Shown in pieces: positions 18,067 to 26,946 of a stretch of DNA of 64,000 bases (positions within the stretch are counted from its first letter, which is position 1; each line of letters opens with the position of its first letter). Source of the DNA: CALBPI01 sp038531945 (GTDB taxonomy: Bacteria > Pseudomonadota > Gammaproteobacteria > Steroidobacterales > Woeseiaceae). The position numbers were made by a program, and so were the translations under genes. Location: the NCBI GenBank assembly GCA_038531945.1, contig JBCBBH010000007.1, positions 62,001 through 126,000 of the forward strand, in the 5' to 3' direction. A model generated the notes under the pieces. The model ran no database searches. It was not told where the DNA came from and worked only from the letters and a program-made list of their open reading frames with translations.

Positions 18067-19035
18067 TTAACCGTTCTCGAATCGACGATCGCCGACTGCA
18101 ACCGCTTGCGCGAACGCCGCCGCAGCTACGCGCTCCCGACCGGGCCGCTGCAACTCGGTCAAGAGGACGCTGCCACGAAGGCAGCCGACTTCGATCCCGT
18201 CCGCACCGACATTCAACACTTTGCCTGGCTCATTCAATTCGCGTCGGTCGGCTGGCCCGAGCACGGACCGCCAGATCTTGACCGGCTCATCATCGAGTCG
18301 GGCAACGCAACCTGGATAAGGATTGAAAGCGCGGATGCGTCGGTCGATATCGACCGCCGGTTGACCCCAATCGATCACCCCATCTTCACGCACCAACTTA
18401 CGTGCGTAGGTTGCATTTTCGTGGTCCTGCACTTGCGGGTCGAGCGCGCCGCGCAGGATGTCGGGCAGATCATGCACGAGCAAGTTACCGCCCAATTGGG
18501 CCAGGCGGTCATGCAGATCAGCGGCGGTTTCGTCGGCTTGAATGGGCGTGCGCTGTTCTGCGAGGACCGGGCCGGTGTCGAGCCCGGCTTCCATCTGCAT
18601 CAGGCAAACGCCACTGACTGAGTCGCCTTCCGCAATCGCCCACACAATCGGCGCCGCGCCGCGCCACCGGGGCAACAGGGAAGCGTGGATGTTGACGCAG
18701 CCCAGTCGCGGCGCATCGAGCACCGGCTGCGGCAGAATCAAACCATAGGCTGCAACAATCAGGAGGTCGAGCGCATCGAGACCGAGCCCGTCGACAATCT
18801 CTGATGACTTCAGTGTCTTGGGTTGCTCAACTCTGAGCCCTTCGTCCAGAGCGAGCGCCTTCACCGGACTCGCGCGCAACTTGCGTCCTCGACCAGCAGG
18901 CCGGTCAGGCTGGGTCAATACCAGCTCAGGACGGACCCCGATCGCGAGTAAATGGCGCAAGGCGGTGGCGGCAAATTCCGGCGTACCTGCGAAACCCAAT
19001 CGAGCCGAGCTCAGAAGTTCACTGTCCTGCAACAC
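18067..19035 (-). CDS. fmt: Methionyl-tRNA formyltransferase
   Basis: 322 residues. The enzyme formylates initiator Met-tRNA with 10-formyl-THF. The start F-A-G-T-P-E-F-A, the catalytic N-I-H-A-S-L-L-P-R-W-R-G-A-A-P-I segment (about residues 112-127), and the M-E-A-G-L-D-T-G-P-V loop are present, with the C-terminal OB-like tRNA-binding domain. The annotated start gives about nine extra residues before the core. It overlaps the def stop by 17 nt, coupling formylation and deformylation. Confidence 0.97.
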   Translation of the reverse strand: MLQDSELLSSARLGFAGTPEFAATALRHLLAIGVRPELVLTQPDRPAGRGRKLRASPVKALALDEGLRVEQPKTLKSSEIVDGLGLDALDLLIVAAYGLILPQPVLDAPRLGCVNIHASLLPRWRGAAPIVWAIAEGDSVSGVCLMQMEAGLDTGPVLAEQRTPIQADETAADLHDRLAQLGGNLLVHDLPDILRGALDPQVQDHENATYARKLVREDGVIDWGQPAVDIDRRIRAFNPYPGCVARLDDEPVKIWRSVLGPADRRELNEPGKVLNVGADGIEVGCLRGSVLLTELQRPGRERVAAAAFAQAVAVGDRRFENG

Positions 19036-19549
19036 TACTCGCCGGTGTCGGTTTCTGACGTCGATCGCGCTCTAGACGTTTGCGGATACGTTGGCGCTTC
19101 ATTTGGGACAAATAGTCCACAAACAGCTTACCATCCAGATGATCGATCTCATGCTGAATGCAAACCGCCAACAGCCCGTCCGTTTCCAACGTCCGCGAAT
19201 CACCGTTGCGATCCAGATACTCCACTGTGATGCGTTCAGCACGTTCCACAGACTCGTAGTAGCCCGGAACCGACAAACAGCCCTCTTCCATGACTTCGAG
19301 ACCGTCCTTGTGGGTGATTACCGGGTTGATCAGAGCGTATGGCGCCGAGCGATCTTCCGACACATCAGCCACCAGCAGTCGCTTGTGCACGTCGACTTGT
19401 GTCGCCGCCAGGCCGATACCCGGAGCTTCGTACATCGTCTCGAACATGTCGTCGATCAACTGGCGCAAAGCATCGTCCACCGCATCGACGGCTGTAGCTT
19501 TGGTCCGGAGTCGGGGGTCCGGATATTCCAGAATGTTCAATCGGGCCAT
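19019..19549 (-). CDS. def: Peptide deformylase
   Basis: 176 residues from ATG 19549 (M-A-R-L-N-I-L-E-Y-P-D), preceded by GAGG at a suitable distance; an upstream ATG at 19585 would add 12 unconserved residues. The three PDF motifs are intact: G-I-G-L-A-A-T-Q, E-G-C-L-S-V-P and Q-H-E-I-D-H-L-D-G-K. Cys and the two His bind the catalytic Fe2+. It removes the N-formyl group from nascent proteins. It heads the def-fmt-rsmB-ntrYX strand and diverges from the lysM gene. Confidence 0.97.
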   Translation of the reverse strand: MARLNILEYPDPRLRTKATAVDAVDDALRQLIDDMFETMYEAPGIGLAATQVDVHKRLLVADVSEDRSAPYALINPVITHKDGLEVMEEGCLSVPGYYESVERAERITVEYLDRNGDSRTLETDGLLAVCIQHEIDHLDGKLFVDYLSQMKRQRIRKRLERDRRQKPTPASSVAGQ

Positions 19550-19664
19550 GATGCCACTACCTCGTGTTCTGTCATCGAAATTCACAACTTGCCGCAGGCG
19601 AATCCGGGCGAGTTGCGAACCGCGTTACAAATGCTCGCTAAATTTTTGACTTCACTCAATTAGA

Positions 19665-19683
19665 TATTGACAATGCGTCAATA
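19665..19683. promoter_or_regulatory. Inverted repeat TATTGAC-N5-GTCAATA in the def/lysM divergent region
   Basis: Perfect 7+7 dyad with a 5-bp spacer. It contains TTGACA/TTGACG-like hexamers in both directions, so it may be an operator overlapping divergent -35 elements. The sequence does not show which protein binds. Confidence 0.45.
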
Positions 19684-19752
19684 ATTTTGGGGTAAAAAAG
19701 CGTCCCGCACGCATTTATGTGACGTGTTTGGCAGTTAGTGCCGGGGACCAAC

Positions 19753-19767
19753 GTCATAGTATATGAC
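19753..19767. promoter_or_regulatory. Inverted repeat GTCATA-GTA-TATGAC upstream of lysM
   Basis: Perfect 6+6 dyad with a 3-bp spacer, 52 bp before the lysM start and embedded in an AT-rich TATAT stretch that may include the -10 region. Its GTCAT/ATGAC arms resemble the dyad before priA at 6249-6262. Confidence 0.4.
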
Positions 19768-19818
19768 ATATATGGGGCCGCACCGGCCCGACACAACCTG
19801 CCAGGAGTTGCGGACACA

Positions 19819-21012
19819 ATGTCTCTAGCAGTCACAACACGTGCCAAGCGCACGCTCATTTTAGCCGCAGCAGCCGGATTGCTAGCCGGTTGCGGCCTGA
19901 ATCCTTTCGGCGGCAAGCGGGAAGAATCGATCCCCGTCAGTCGCGAAGGGCAAGCAGCGACACAACCCGTCTCGCTCGGCAGCACCAACACCCGCCGTCC
20001 GGTCGACAACGGCCCGCGCGTGACACCGGTGGAAACTGTGCCGATCGCGGATGGCGCGCCGGACCAGTACGTCGTCAAGCGTGGCGACACCCTGTGGGAT
20101 ATCTCTCAGACTTTCTTGCGAGATCCCTGGTATTGGCCGGAGATCTGGCAGGTCAACCCGCAAATCGAAAACCCACACCTGATTTACCCGGGTGATCTGC
20201 TCTCCCTGATTTACGTGGATGGGCAGCCGCGCATCCTTCTGGAACGGGGTGCGGGCCGCAACGCGAGACTGTCGCCGGGAGTTCGGGTTATTCCGCTCGA
20301 AGAAGCGATTACGACGATTCCTTACGAGGCCATCGCCGCATTTTTGACTCGCGCTGCAGTGATTGAGCGTGATCAACTCGAAACTTTGCCATACGTCCTG
20401 AAATCGCGCGGCGATCACTTGATCTCGAGCGCGGGCGTCGACCTCTACGCGCGCGGCGATATCGACGTTGTGGGTTCGCGCTACAGCGTTGTTCATATCA
20501 ACGGAGAGTTGCGTGATCCCGACAATAACGACGTGGTCGGTTACGACGCGTTGTACGTCGGCGATGGCACCATCCGTCGCGGCGGAGACCCCGCCACGTT
20601 GTTCGTCAACGAGTCACAGCGCGAGATACTGACGGGTGATCGCCTGATCAACCAGGATGTTGTGATACCGCTGAATTTCTTCCCGAAACCACCATCCCAG
20701 TCGGTCGACGGCGAGATTATTTCTGTGATCGACGGTGTGTCTCGAATCGGCCAGTTCCAGGTCGTCGTGATCAACCGAGGCGAAAGCCATGGTCTTGAGT
20801 CTGGCGACGTCCTCACAGTGCTGCAGCGCGGCGACGTCATCTATGACCGCATCGGTGATTCTGGTGTGTTTGGCGCGGAACAGGTCAAGCTGCCTGATGA
20901 AGAAGCAGGTACGATGATGGTGTTCAAAACCTATGACCGGATCAGCTATGGGCTGATCATGAGCGCTGAAAACGAAATTCAGGTTGCCGATCTCGTTCAG
21001 GACCCTCGCTAA
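19819..21012 (+). CDS. LysM-domain lipoprotein
   Basis: 397 residues from ATG 19819, with AGGAG at 19803. A lipoprotein signal peptide ends in L-L-A-G-C-G. A LysM peptidoglycan-binding motif follows (Y-V-V-K-R-G-D-T-L-W-D-I-S, about residues 83-95, and N-P-Q-I-x-N-P-H-L-I-Y-P-G-D). The remaining about 270 residues form beta-rich repeats. It corresponds to the conserved lysM gene between def and dprA in Gammaproteobacteria, whose role is in the envelope but not precisely known. Confidence 0.9.
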   Translation: MSLAVTTRAKRTLILAAAAGLLAGCGLNPFGGKREESIPVSREGQAATQPVSLGSTNTRRPVDNGPRVTPVETVPIADGAPDQYVVKRGDTLWDISQTFLRDPWYWPEIWQVNPQIENPHLIYPGDLLSLIYVDGQPRILLERGAGRNARLSPGVRVIPLEEAITTIPYEAIAAFLTRAAVIERDQLETLPYVLKSRGDHLISSAGVDLYARGDIDVVGSRYSVVHINGELRDPDNNDVVGYDALYVGDGTIRRGGDPATLFVNESQREILTGDRLINQDVVIPLNFFPKPPSQSVDGEIISVIDGVSRIGQFQVVVINRGESHGLESGDVLTVLQRGDVIYDRIGDSGVFGAEQVKLPDEEAGTMMVFKTYDRISYGLIMSAENEIQVADLVQDPR

Positions 21013-21079
21013 ACGGAAGTTCATTCGCCGTGCCTGGCCCATCCGCTGATCGACACCAGCGGAACCGAGAGGGCTGCGG

Positions 21080-22183
21080 ATGGAAGAACAAACCGTTCAC
21101 GCTTGGCTGACGCTGTATGCCGCGCCCGGCGTTGGCCCAGCCACTCTCAACGGTCTCCTTGAGACCTTCGGCAACGCAACAGCGATCACACACGCCAGCG
21201 CTTCCGCGCTGCGATCGGCGGGTCTGGACGACGATGCCATAGAGGCAATCCGGTCCCCGGAGCCTGCGTTCGTCGAGCATTGCCTGGCTTGGCTGCAGAC
21301 ACCGAACGCCACGATCCTGACGCCGGAGTCGGCGCAGTGGCCAACACAACTTCGATCTCTGCCCGGGATGCCGTTGCTGCTGTTCGCGCGTGGCGACCTC
21401 GATCTGTTGGCGATGCCGTCGATCGCAATTGTCGGAAGTCGTAACCCGACGCAAGGCGGGGCCGACAACGCACATGCTTTTGCCAAACACATCGCGACCC
21501 AAGGTGTTGCCATCGTCAGCGGGGTCGCCGCCGGAATTGATGCCGCTGCACACCGCGGCGCGTTGGACGGTCACGGCGCAACGATCGGTGTGCTTGGTAC
21601 AGGTCCGGATATCGCTTATCCGGCACGCAACCGGGACCTGCACAGCGAAATCTCAGAGCGCGGCCTCATCGTCTCGGAATACGCGCCCGGCACAAAAGCT
21701 CACGCGGGTCACTTCCCCGCCCGCAATCGCATCATCAGCGCCCTGAGTCTCGGCACGCTGGTCGTCGAAGCCACACCGCGGTCCGGATCTCTGATTACCG
21801 CTCGATTAGCCGGAGAACACGGCCGCGCTGTCTTCGCGATACCCGGATCCATCCACAATCCGATGGCGCGGGGCTGTCACCAATTGATCCGCCAAGGCGC
21901 CCAGCTCGTCGAACAAGTCAGCGATATCTTTGTGGAACTCGGCCCACAGCTCAGTGCTGAGCCATCGCCACCAAACCCTGCGCCAGCCACATCGCAAAAC
22001 GATGATCCCGACTATGAGAAGGTGGTGGAAGCACTGGGCTGGGACCCCGTTTCGCCCGAAAAGCTGATTGAGCGGACTGGATTGACCGCGGCTGAGCTTT
22101 CATCCATGCTCCTAATCATGGAATTGGAAGGCATCGTCGCTCAGGCGCCGGGCGGCAAATTCCTACGGTGTCGGCAGGAGTAG
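21080..22183 (+). CDS. dprA: DNA processing protein DprA
   Basis: 367 residues. An N-terminal helical SAM-like domain (G-V-G-P-A-T-L-N-G-L) leads into the Rossmann-like core with I-V-G-S-R-N-P-T, V-S-G-V-A-A-G-I-D-A-A-A-H and G-T-G-P-D-I-A-Y-P, then F-P-A-R-N-R-I-I-S-A-L-S. A C-terminal winged-helix (DprA_WH) covers about residues 305-365. DprA loads RecA on single-stranded DNA during natural transformation. No other competence gene is in the window. smg follows by 10 nt. Confidence 0.96.
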   Translation: MEEQTVHAWLTLYAAPGVGPATLNGLLETFGNATAITHASASALRSAGLDDDAIEAIRSPEPAFVEHCLAWLQTPNATILTPESAQWPTQLRSLPGMPLLLFARGDLDLLAMPSIAIVGSRNPTQGGADNAHAFAKHIATQGVAIVSGVAAGIDAAAHRGALDGHGATIGVLGTGPDIAYPARNRDLHSEISERGLIVSEYAPGTKAHAGHFPARNRIISALSLGTLVVEATPRSGSLITARLAGEHGRAVFAIPGSIHNPMARGCHQLIRQGAQLVEQVSDIFVELGPQLSAEPSPPNPAPATSQNDDPDYEKVVEALGWDPVSPEKLIERTGLTAAELSSMLLIMELEGIVAQAPGGKFLRCRQE

Positions 22184-22193
22184 GAAGCACACA

Positions 22194-22670
22194 ATGAAAG
22201 AGAACGTTCTCGACGTGTTGATGTACCTGTTCGAAACCTATGTCGATACCGACACGCCCGCCGCATCAGGCGAAGGAGAGCTGCGCGATGAGCTTTCGAG
22301 GGCCGGTTTTCACGATGCAGAAATCGATCACGCGCTGACCTGGCTCGATGGGCTCGCCATCAACGAAGACCTGCTTGCTCCGAACAGTCAAACCAGTGCG
22401 GGTCTCAGAGTCTTCACCGATGCGGAAGCTGCGAGAATTGACGTCTCGGGGCGCGGCTACTTGCTCTACCTGGAGCAAATCGGCATCCTCCAACCGGATC
22501 AGCGAGAGCTCGTGATCGATCGATTGCTAGCGCTCGACGCTCCGGAGATCGATCTGGAGCAGATCAAATGGGTCGTGATGATGGTTTTGTTTAGCCAACC
22601 CGGTCAAGAGCAAGCCTTCTCACGCATGGAAGATCTCGTGTTCGAGGAATACGAAGGGAATATTCACTGA
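22194..22670 (+). CDS. smg: Smg / DUF494 family protein
   Basis: 158 residues, acidic and mostly helical, beginning K-E-N-V-L-D-V-L-M-Y-L-F-E-T-Y and containing the G-R-G-Y-L-L-Y-L-E-Q-I-G-I-L motif near residue 90, both diagnostic of DUF494. The function is unknown; the gene almost always sits between dprA and topA. It appears to be the last gene of this transcript, because a terminator hairpin follows. Confidence 0.94.
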   Translation: MKENVLDVLMYLFETYVDTDTPAASGEGELRDELSRAGFHDAEIDHALTWLDGLAINEDLLAPNSQTSAGLRVFTDAEAARIDVSGRGYLLYLEQIGILQPDQRELVIDRLLALDAPEIDLEQIKWVVMMVLFSQPGQEQAFSRMEDLVFEEYEGNIH

Positions 22671-22700
22671 CCGTCTTGAGCTCAATATGCGCAGACCTAG

Positions 22701-22723
22701 GCCGCGCTAGACGCGGCTGTTTT
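22701..22723 (+). terminator. Rho-independent terminator after smg
   Basis: GCCGCG-CTAGA-CGCGGC stem-loop (22701-22717) followed by TGTTTTAT. It separates lysM-dprA-smg from topA. Confidence 0.7.
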
Positions 22724-22788
22724 ATGTTCGCCCACACAACGCTCGACCGTCGTAACATCGTCAGCGGCCGGAGGCCGCAGCCAAAGCC

Positions 22789-25293
22789 ATGAGCAAGAAC
22801 CTCGTTATTGTCGAATCGCCGGCGAAAGCAAAAACGATCGAAAAATACCTCGGTAAGGACTTCGCAGTTCTTGCTTCGTATGGGCACGTGCGGGATCTCG
22901 TGCCGAAAGAAGGTGCGGTGGACCCCGAGCATGGGTACCGCATGCAATATCGGGTCATCGACCGAAACGAAAAGCATGTCAATGCGATCGTTCGAGCACT
23001 CAAGAAATCGGATGCTCTATACCTCGCCACTGACCCGGACCGCGAGGGCGAAGCGATCTCGTGGCATTTGTACGAGCTGCTCCGCGAGAAAAACGCGTTG
23101 GGCGATAAGCCGGTGCACCGCGTGGTGTTCTATGAAATCACCAAGCAGGCGGTACAAGACGCAATAGCAAGTCCGCGAGGCCTGTCCAGCGAACTCGTTA
23201 ACGCCCAACAGGCGAGACGCGCGTTGGATTACCTCGTCGGTTTCAATCTTTCGCCGCTGTTGTGGCGAAAGGTCCAGCCCGGGCTTTCCGCGGGTCGCGT
23301 GCAGTCGCCAGCGCTGCGCATGATCGTCGAGCGCGAACAGGAAATCGAGGCGTTCAAACCTCGGGAGTATTGGTCGCTTGAGGCAGATGTCGAGAAATCC
23401 GAGCAACCCTTTGTCGCGAGGCTAACCAGTTACCAGGGCGACAAAGTCGAGCAGTTCAGTTTCGAAAACGAAACGACCGCGATGGCAGTCCACGAGGCGG
23501 TGACGAAGGCAGCAGGCGGACAGCTGCACGTCAGCGCTATCACGCGCAAACAGCGGCGGCGCAATCCGACGGCGCCGTTTACAACATCGACCCTGCAACA
23601 GGAAGCGTCGCGAAAACTCGGGTTTAACACGCAACGCACGATGCGCACAGCACAGCGACTCTACGAGGGAATCGATATACCCGGCGAGGGCACCGTCGGA
23701 TTGATCACCTACATGCGTACCGATTCACCGTCGATTGCGCAGGTCGCAATCGATGAAATCCGAGGCGTTATCGAAACGCGCTACGGTAAGGAAAACCTGC
23801 CGGAATCCCAGCGCGAGTACCGCACAAAATCGAAGAACGCGCAGGAAGCTCACGAAGCCATTCGACCGACCGTCGCAACACGCGACCCCGACAGCCTGCG
23901 CGGAGCACTCGACGACGATCAATTCAAACTCTACGGCCTGATTTGGCGGCGCAGCGTCGCCTCGCAAATGGTGCCGGCAGTTTTCGACACAGTCGCCGTG
24001 GATCTTGTTCCCGGTTCGAAAGATGCAGGCGGTGCATCGGTGGGAACATTCCGTGCAAACGGCTCGATCCTCGTGCACCCGGGCTTCATGGCTGTCTACC
24101 AGGAAGGACGCACCGAACAGGCGGCGGACGACAACGACCGCCGGCTACCGCCGCTTGAGGAAGGTGACCTCATATCCCTCAAGGAGCTTCGCGCAAATCA
24201 GCACTTCACCGAACCACCCCCGCGTTACTCGGAAGCGAGTCTCGTCAAGGTGCTCGAAGAGTATGGGATCGGTCGTCCGTCAACCTACGCGAGCATCATT
24301 TCGACTTTGAAGAATCGCGAATATGTGGAGATGGATGGGCGTCGCTTTTTGCCAACCGACATCGGTCGAATCGTCAATGGCTTTTTGACGGACCATTTCA
24401 CGCAATACGTCGATTATGAGTTCACCGCCAGGATGGAGGACGACCTCGACGCCGTGTCTCGAGGTGACCGCGAGTGGGTACCGTTGCTCGATGAGTTCTG
24501 GCAGCCCTTCCACCGCCAGGTCGACGACAAGAACAAAAGCGTGTCTCGGGAGCAGGTCGCTCAGTCGCGCGATCTCGGCATCGATCCAAAATCCGGCAAA
24601 CCGGTATCCGTGCGCATGGGTCGATATGGCCCGTTCGTGCAGATTGGCACGAAAGACGATGAGGAAAAGCCAAAATTTGCTGGCCTGAGACCTGGCCAGA
24701 AAATGAACGACGTCGATCTGGAGACTGCTCTGGACCTATTCCAGCTGCCACGCAAACTCGGCGAGACACCCGAGGGTGAGGCGGTTTCGGCGAGCATAGG
24801 ACGGTTCGGGCCATACGTGCGCTACGACAACAAGTTTGTCTCGATCAAGGGCGACGATGACCCGTACACCATTACCCTGGAGCGCGCGCTCGAGGTTATC
24901 GCCGAGAAGAAAATCGCCGATGCCAATCGACTGATACTCGATTTTCCGGATGAGGGGATCCAGGTGTTGAATGGTCGCTACGGGCCGTACATCACGAACA
25001 AGAAGAAAAACGCCAAAATCCCGAAAGATCGCGAACCAAAGTCGTTAACGCTCGAAGAGTGTGTCGAGTTGCTTGCACAGGCCCCGGAACGTGGCCGTCG
25101 TGGCAAGAAAAAGGCGACGAAGAAAACCGCTGCTGGGGATGAATCCGCTGCGACGAAGAAAAAGGTGAGTAAGAAGAAAACCAAAAAAAAGGCCGCCAAG
25201 AAAAAAACGGCCAAGAAAAAGACTACGAAAAAGAAAACCGCCAAAAAGAAGACAGCTAAGAAAAAGACCACCAGCAAGAAAACATCCACTTGA
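22789..25293 (+). CDS. topA: DNA topoisomerase I with lysine-rich tail
   Basis: 834 residues. The Toprim domain begins V-I-V-E-S-P-A-K-A-K-T-I-E-K and has D-P-D-R-E-G-E-A-I. The active-site tyrosine is in G-L-I-T-Y-M-R-T-D-S (about residue 308). After the core come three Topo C repeats (each with G-R-Y/F-G-P-Y/F) rather than the cysteine zinc ribbons of the E. coli enzyme; no C-x-x-C pair is visible. Residues about 768-834 are a low-complexity tail of K, A and T resembling histone H1, probably a DNA-binding extension. It relaxes negative supercoils. Confidence 0.96.
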   Translation: MSKNLVIVESPAKAKTIEKYLGKDFAVLASYGHVRDLVPKEGAVDPEHGYRMQYRVIDRNEKHVNAIVRALKKSDALYLATDPDREGEAISWHLYELLREKNALGDKPVHRVVFYEITKQAVQDAIASPRGLSSELVNAQQARRALDYLVGFNLSPLLWRKVQPGLSAGRVQSPALRMIVEREQEIEAFKPREYWSLEADVEKSEQPFVARLTSYQGDKVEQFSFENETTAMAVHEAVTKAAGGQLHVSAITRKQRRRNPTAPFTTSTLQQEASRKLGFNTQRTMRTAQRLYEGIDIPGEGTVGLITYMRTDSPSIAQVAIDEIRGVIETRYGKENLPESQREYRTKSKNAQEAHEAIRPTVATRDPDSLRGALDDDQFKLYGLIWRRSVASQMVPAVFDTVAVDLVPGSKDAGGASVGTFRANGSILVHPGFMAVYQEGRTEQAADDNDRRLPPLEEGDLISLKELRANQHFTEPPPRYSEASLVKVLEEYGIGRPSTYASIISTLKNREYVEMDGRRFLPTDIGRIVNGFLTDHFTQYVDYEFTARMEDDLDAVSRGDREWVPLLDEFWQPFHRQVDDKNKSVSREQVAQSRDLGIDPKSGKPVSVRMGRYGPFVQIGTKDDEEKPKFAGLRPGQKMNDVDLETALDLFQLPRKLGETPEGEAVSASIGRFGPYVRYDNKFVSIKGDDDPYTITLERALEVIAEKKIADANRLILDFPDEGIQVLNGRYGPYITNKKKNAKIPKDREPKSLTLEECVELLAQAPERGRRGKKKATKKTAAGDESAATKKKVSKKKTKKKAAKKKTAKKKTTKKKTAKKKTAKKKTTSKKTST

Positions 25294-25337
25294 GGCCATC
25301 TCACCGATCGGCCCTACCAACAACGAGGAGTTGGAAG

Positions 25338-26291
25338 ATGAGCATTGCAGACAAACAAGTTATTGGCGGCCGGTTGATGGCAGCCCTTTCCCTCGCTCTT
25401 ATCGCAGGGTGTGGCGATTCGGCACCGGACGCATCCGCGGCTGCCAGCGCGCCCGAAACCGCTGTCGAGGCACCGATACCCGACGCGAGCCCTTCCTCCA
25501 GCGACCTGCTGCAGGCTGCGCTAGACGGCCAGACAGAGGAAATGAAAGCGCGTTATGCAGCGCGCAACCCCGGCGCCACACTTGAGTTTCTCGGCATCGA
25601 ACCGGGGATGACCGTGGTCGAGGCGCTCCCGGGCGGAGGCTGGTATTCGAAGATTCTGATCCCCTACCTTGGTGATAGCGGCACACTCATCGGTGTCGAT
25701 TACGCGTTGGATATGTGGCCCAAGTTCGGCTTTTTCTCGGACGAACAGATTGAAGAAAAGAAAACCTGGACGACTTCATGGGTAGAGACTGCGAATGGCT
25801 GGGGCGACGGTGCGAACGTTGAGGCCTTCGTATTCGGAGACATGGGCGACGTCGAGAAGGAAAGCGCCGACGCGGTCCTGATGATTCGCGCGCTGCACAA
25901 TCTGAGTCGCTTTGAAGATGATGGCGGCTATCGCACGCAGGCCCTGCAGGACGCGTACAACGTCCTGAAGCCCGGAGGCACTCTTGGCATTGTGCAACAC
26001 CGTGCGCCGAGCGATGCACCAGATGAGTGGGCGACAGGTGCGGCCGGCTACCTGAAGCAAGCAGCAGTCGTTGCCGCGGTTGAAGCCGCCGGATTTGAAC
26101 TGGTGGAAACCAGCGAAATCAACGCCAATCCGGCGGACCAACCGACAGTCGAGGATTTCGTCTGGCGCTTGCCGCCTTCGCTTGCAACGTCGCGTGAAGA
26201 CGATGCCCTGCGTGCCGAGATGATCGCGATCGGCGAATCTGATCGAATGACGCTCAAGTTCCGCAAGAGCGGTCCCGCTTCCGGCGACTGA
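25338..26291 (+). CDS. Exported methyltransferase-like lipoprotein (COG4798 type)
   Basis: 317 residues from ATG 25338 behind GAGGAG. The signal peptide ends L-I-A-G-C-G, a lipobox. After an Ala/Ser/Pro-rich linker comes a class I methyltransferase fold: motif I V-V-E-A-L-P-G-G-G-W-Y-S (about residues 93-104), G-V-D-Y-A, the A-L-H-N-L-S-R-F segment, and L-K-P-G-G-T-L-G-I-V. S-adenosylmethionine is not expected outside the cytoplasm, so it may bind another ligand. It sits between topA and tsaC, which are normally adjacent, and its TGA stop overlaps the tsaC ATG. Confidence 0.85.
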   Translation: MSIADKQVIGGRLMAALSLALIAGCGDSAPDASAAASAPETAVEAPIPDASPSSSDLLQAALDGQTEEMKARYAARNPGATLEFLGIEPGMTVVEALPGGGWYSKILIPYLGDSGTLIGVDYALDMWPKFGFFSDEQIEEKKTWTTSWVETANGWGDGANVEAFVFGDMGDVEKESADAVLMIRALHNLSRFEDDGGYRTQALQDAYNVLKPGGTLGIVQHRAPSDAPDEWATGAAGYLKQAAVVAAVEAAGFELVETSEINANPADQPTVEDFVWRLPPSLATSREDDALRAEMIAIGESDRMTLKFRKSGPASGD

Positions 26292-26866
26292 TGGCAGGAT
26301 TTTTCGGTGTCCCGTTCCGCGTGCGGCAGGTGCTGCGCGCGGGCGGGGTCGTCGCTTATCCGACGGAAGGCGTTTACGGGCTTGGCTGTGATCCAGACAA
26401 CATCAGCGCACTGCAGGCACTGATCGACATCAAACGACGAGACCGTGCCAAAGGACTGATCGTCATTGGCGCCGATGCAGCACATTTGCTGCCCTACATT
26501 GAGGCGCCCAACCATGAGGCTCGGCAGCGTTTGCTTGCCGCGCTGCATACAACGACCGGCGCGCGCGCGATCACATGGGTCGTTCCAGCATCAGCGCGTT
26601 GCCAACCGCTGTTAACCGGGGGACGCAACACCCTTGCGGTCCGCGTCACTCGACACCCGACGGCGGCGCGGTTGTGTCAGGCGTTCGGCGGCGCACTCGT
26701 GTCGACCAGTGCCAACACAAGCGGACAAGCACCAATCCGACGACCCGCATTACTGATACGTCATTTCCGCCATCGAGTTGATGCAGTGCTCCCCCGAGCC
26801 AATGGCAACCAACGCGGCGTATCCCGGATTATCGACTTCACGAGTGGTCAGGTGCTGCGTGACTAG
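26291..26866 (+). CDS. tsaC: Threonylcarbamoyl-AMP synthase
   Basis: 191 residues of the Sua5/YrdC fold. It makes L-threonylcarbamoyl-AMP for the t6A37 modification of ANN-decoding tRNAs. The motifs Y-P-T-E-G-V-Y-G-L-G-C-D (about residues 24-35), K-R-R-D-R-A-K-G-L-I-V-I and S-T-S-A-N-T-S-G are intact. It is the short TsaC form without the Sua5 C-terminal domain. It is coupled to the methyltransferase-like lipoprotein gene by a TGATG overlap. Confidence 0.94.
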   Translation: MAGFFGVPFRVRQVLRAGGVVAYPTEGVYGLGCDPDNISALQALIDIKRRDRAKGLIVIGADAAHLLPYIEAPNHEARQRLLAALHTTTGARAITWVVPASARCQPLLTGGRNTLAVRVTRHPTAARLCQAFGGALVSTSANTSGQAPIRRPALLIRHFRHRVDAVLPRANGNQRGVSRIIDFTSGQVLRD

Positions 26867-26887
26867 TCGAGCCACGGTACACTTTGC

Positions 26888-26907
26888 CTGTCACATGACA
26901 TTGACAG
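26888..26907. promoter_or_regulatory. Inverted repeat CTGTCA-N8-TGACAG before hemF
   Basis: Perfect 6+6 dyad, 40 bp before the hemF start, with a nested TGTCA-CA-TGACA dyad. It may be a regulator site or overlap the promoter; hemF is oxygen-dependent, so control by oxygen or heme status is conceivable but not shown. Confidence 0.35.
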
Positions 26908-26946
26908 TCGGCGCGGGGCGCGCTGGCCCTCGGTGGGGACAACACA

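Noticed and set aside
25093..25293. Short-unit repeat array, CRISPR-like at first sight
   Set aside because: The repeats are the lysine-rich tail of topA in frame (AAG/AAA/ACC/GCC codons), with no spacers.
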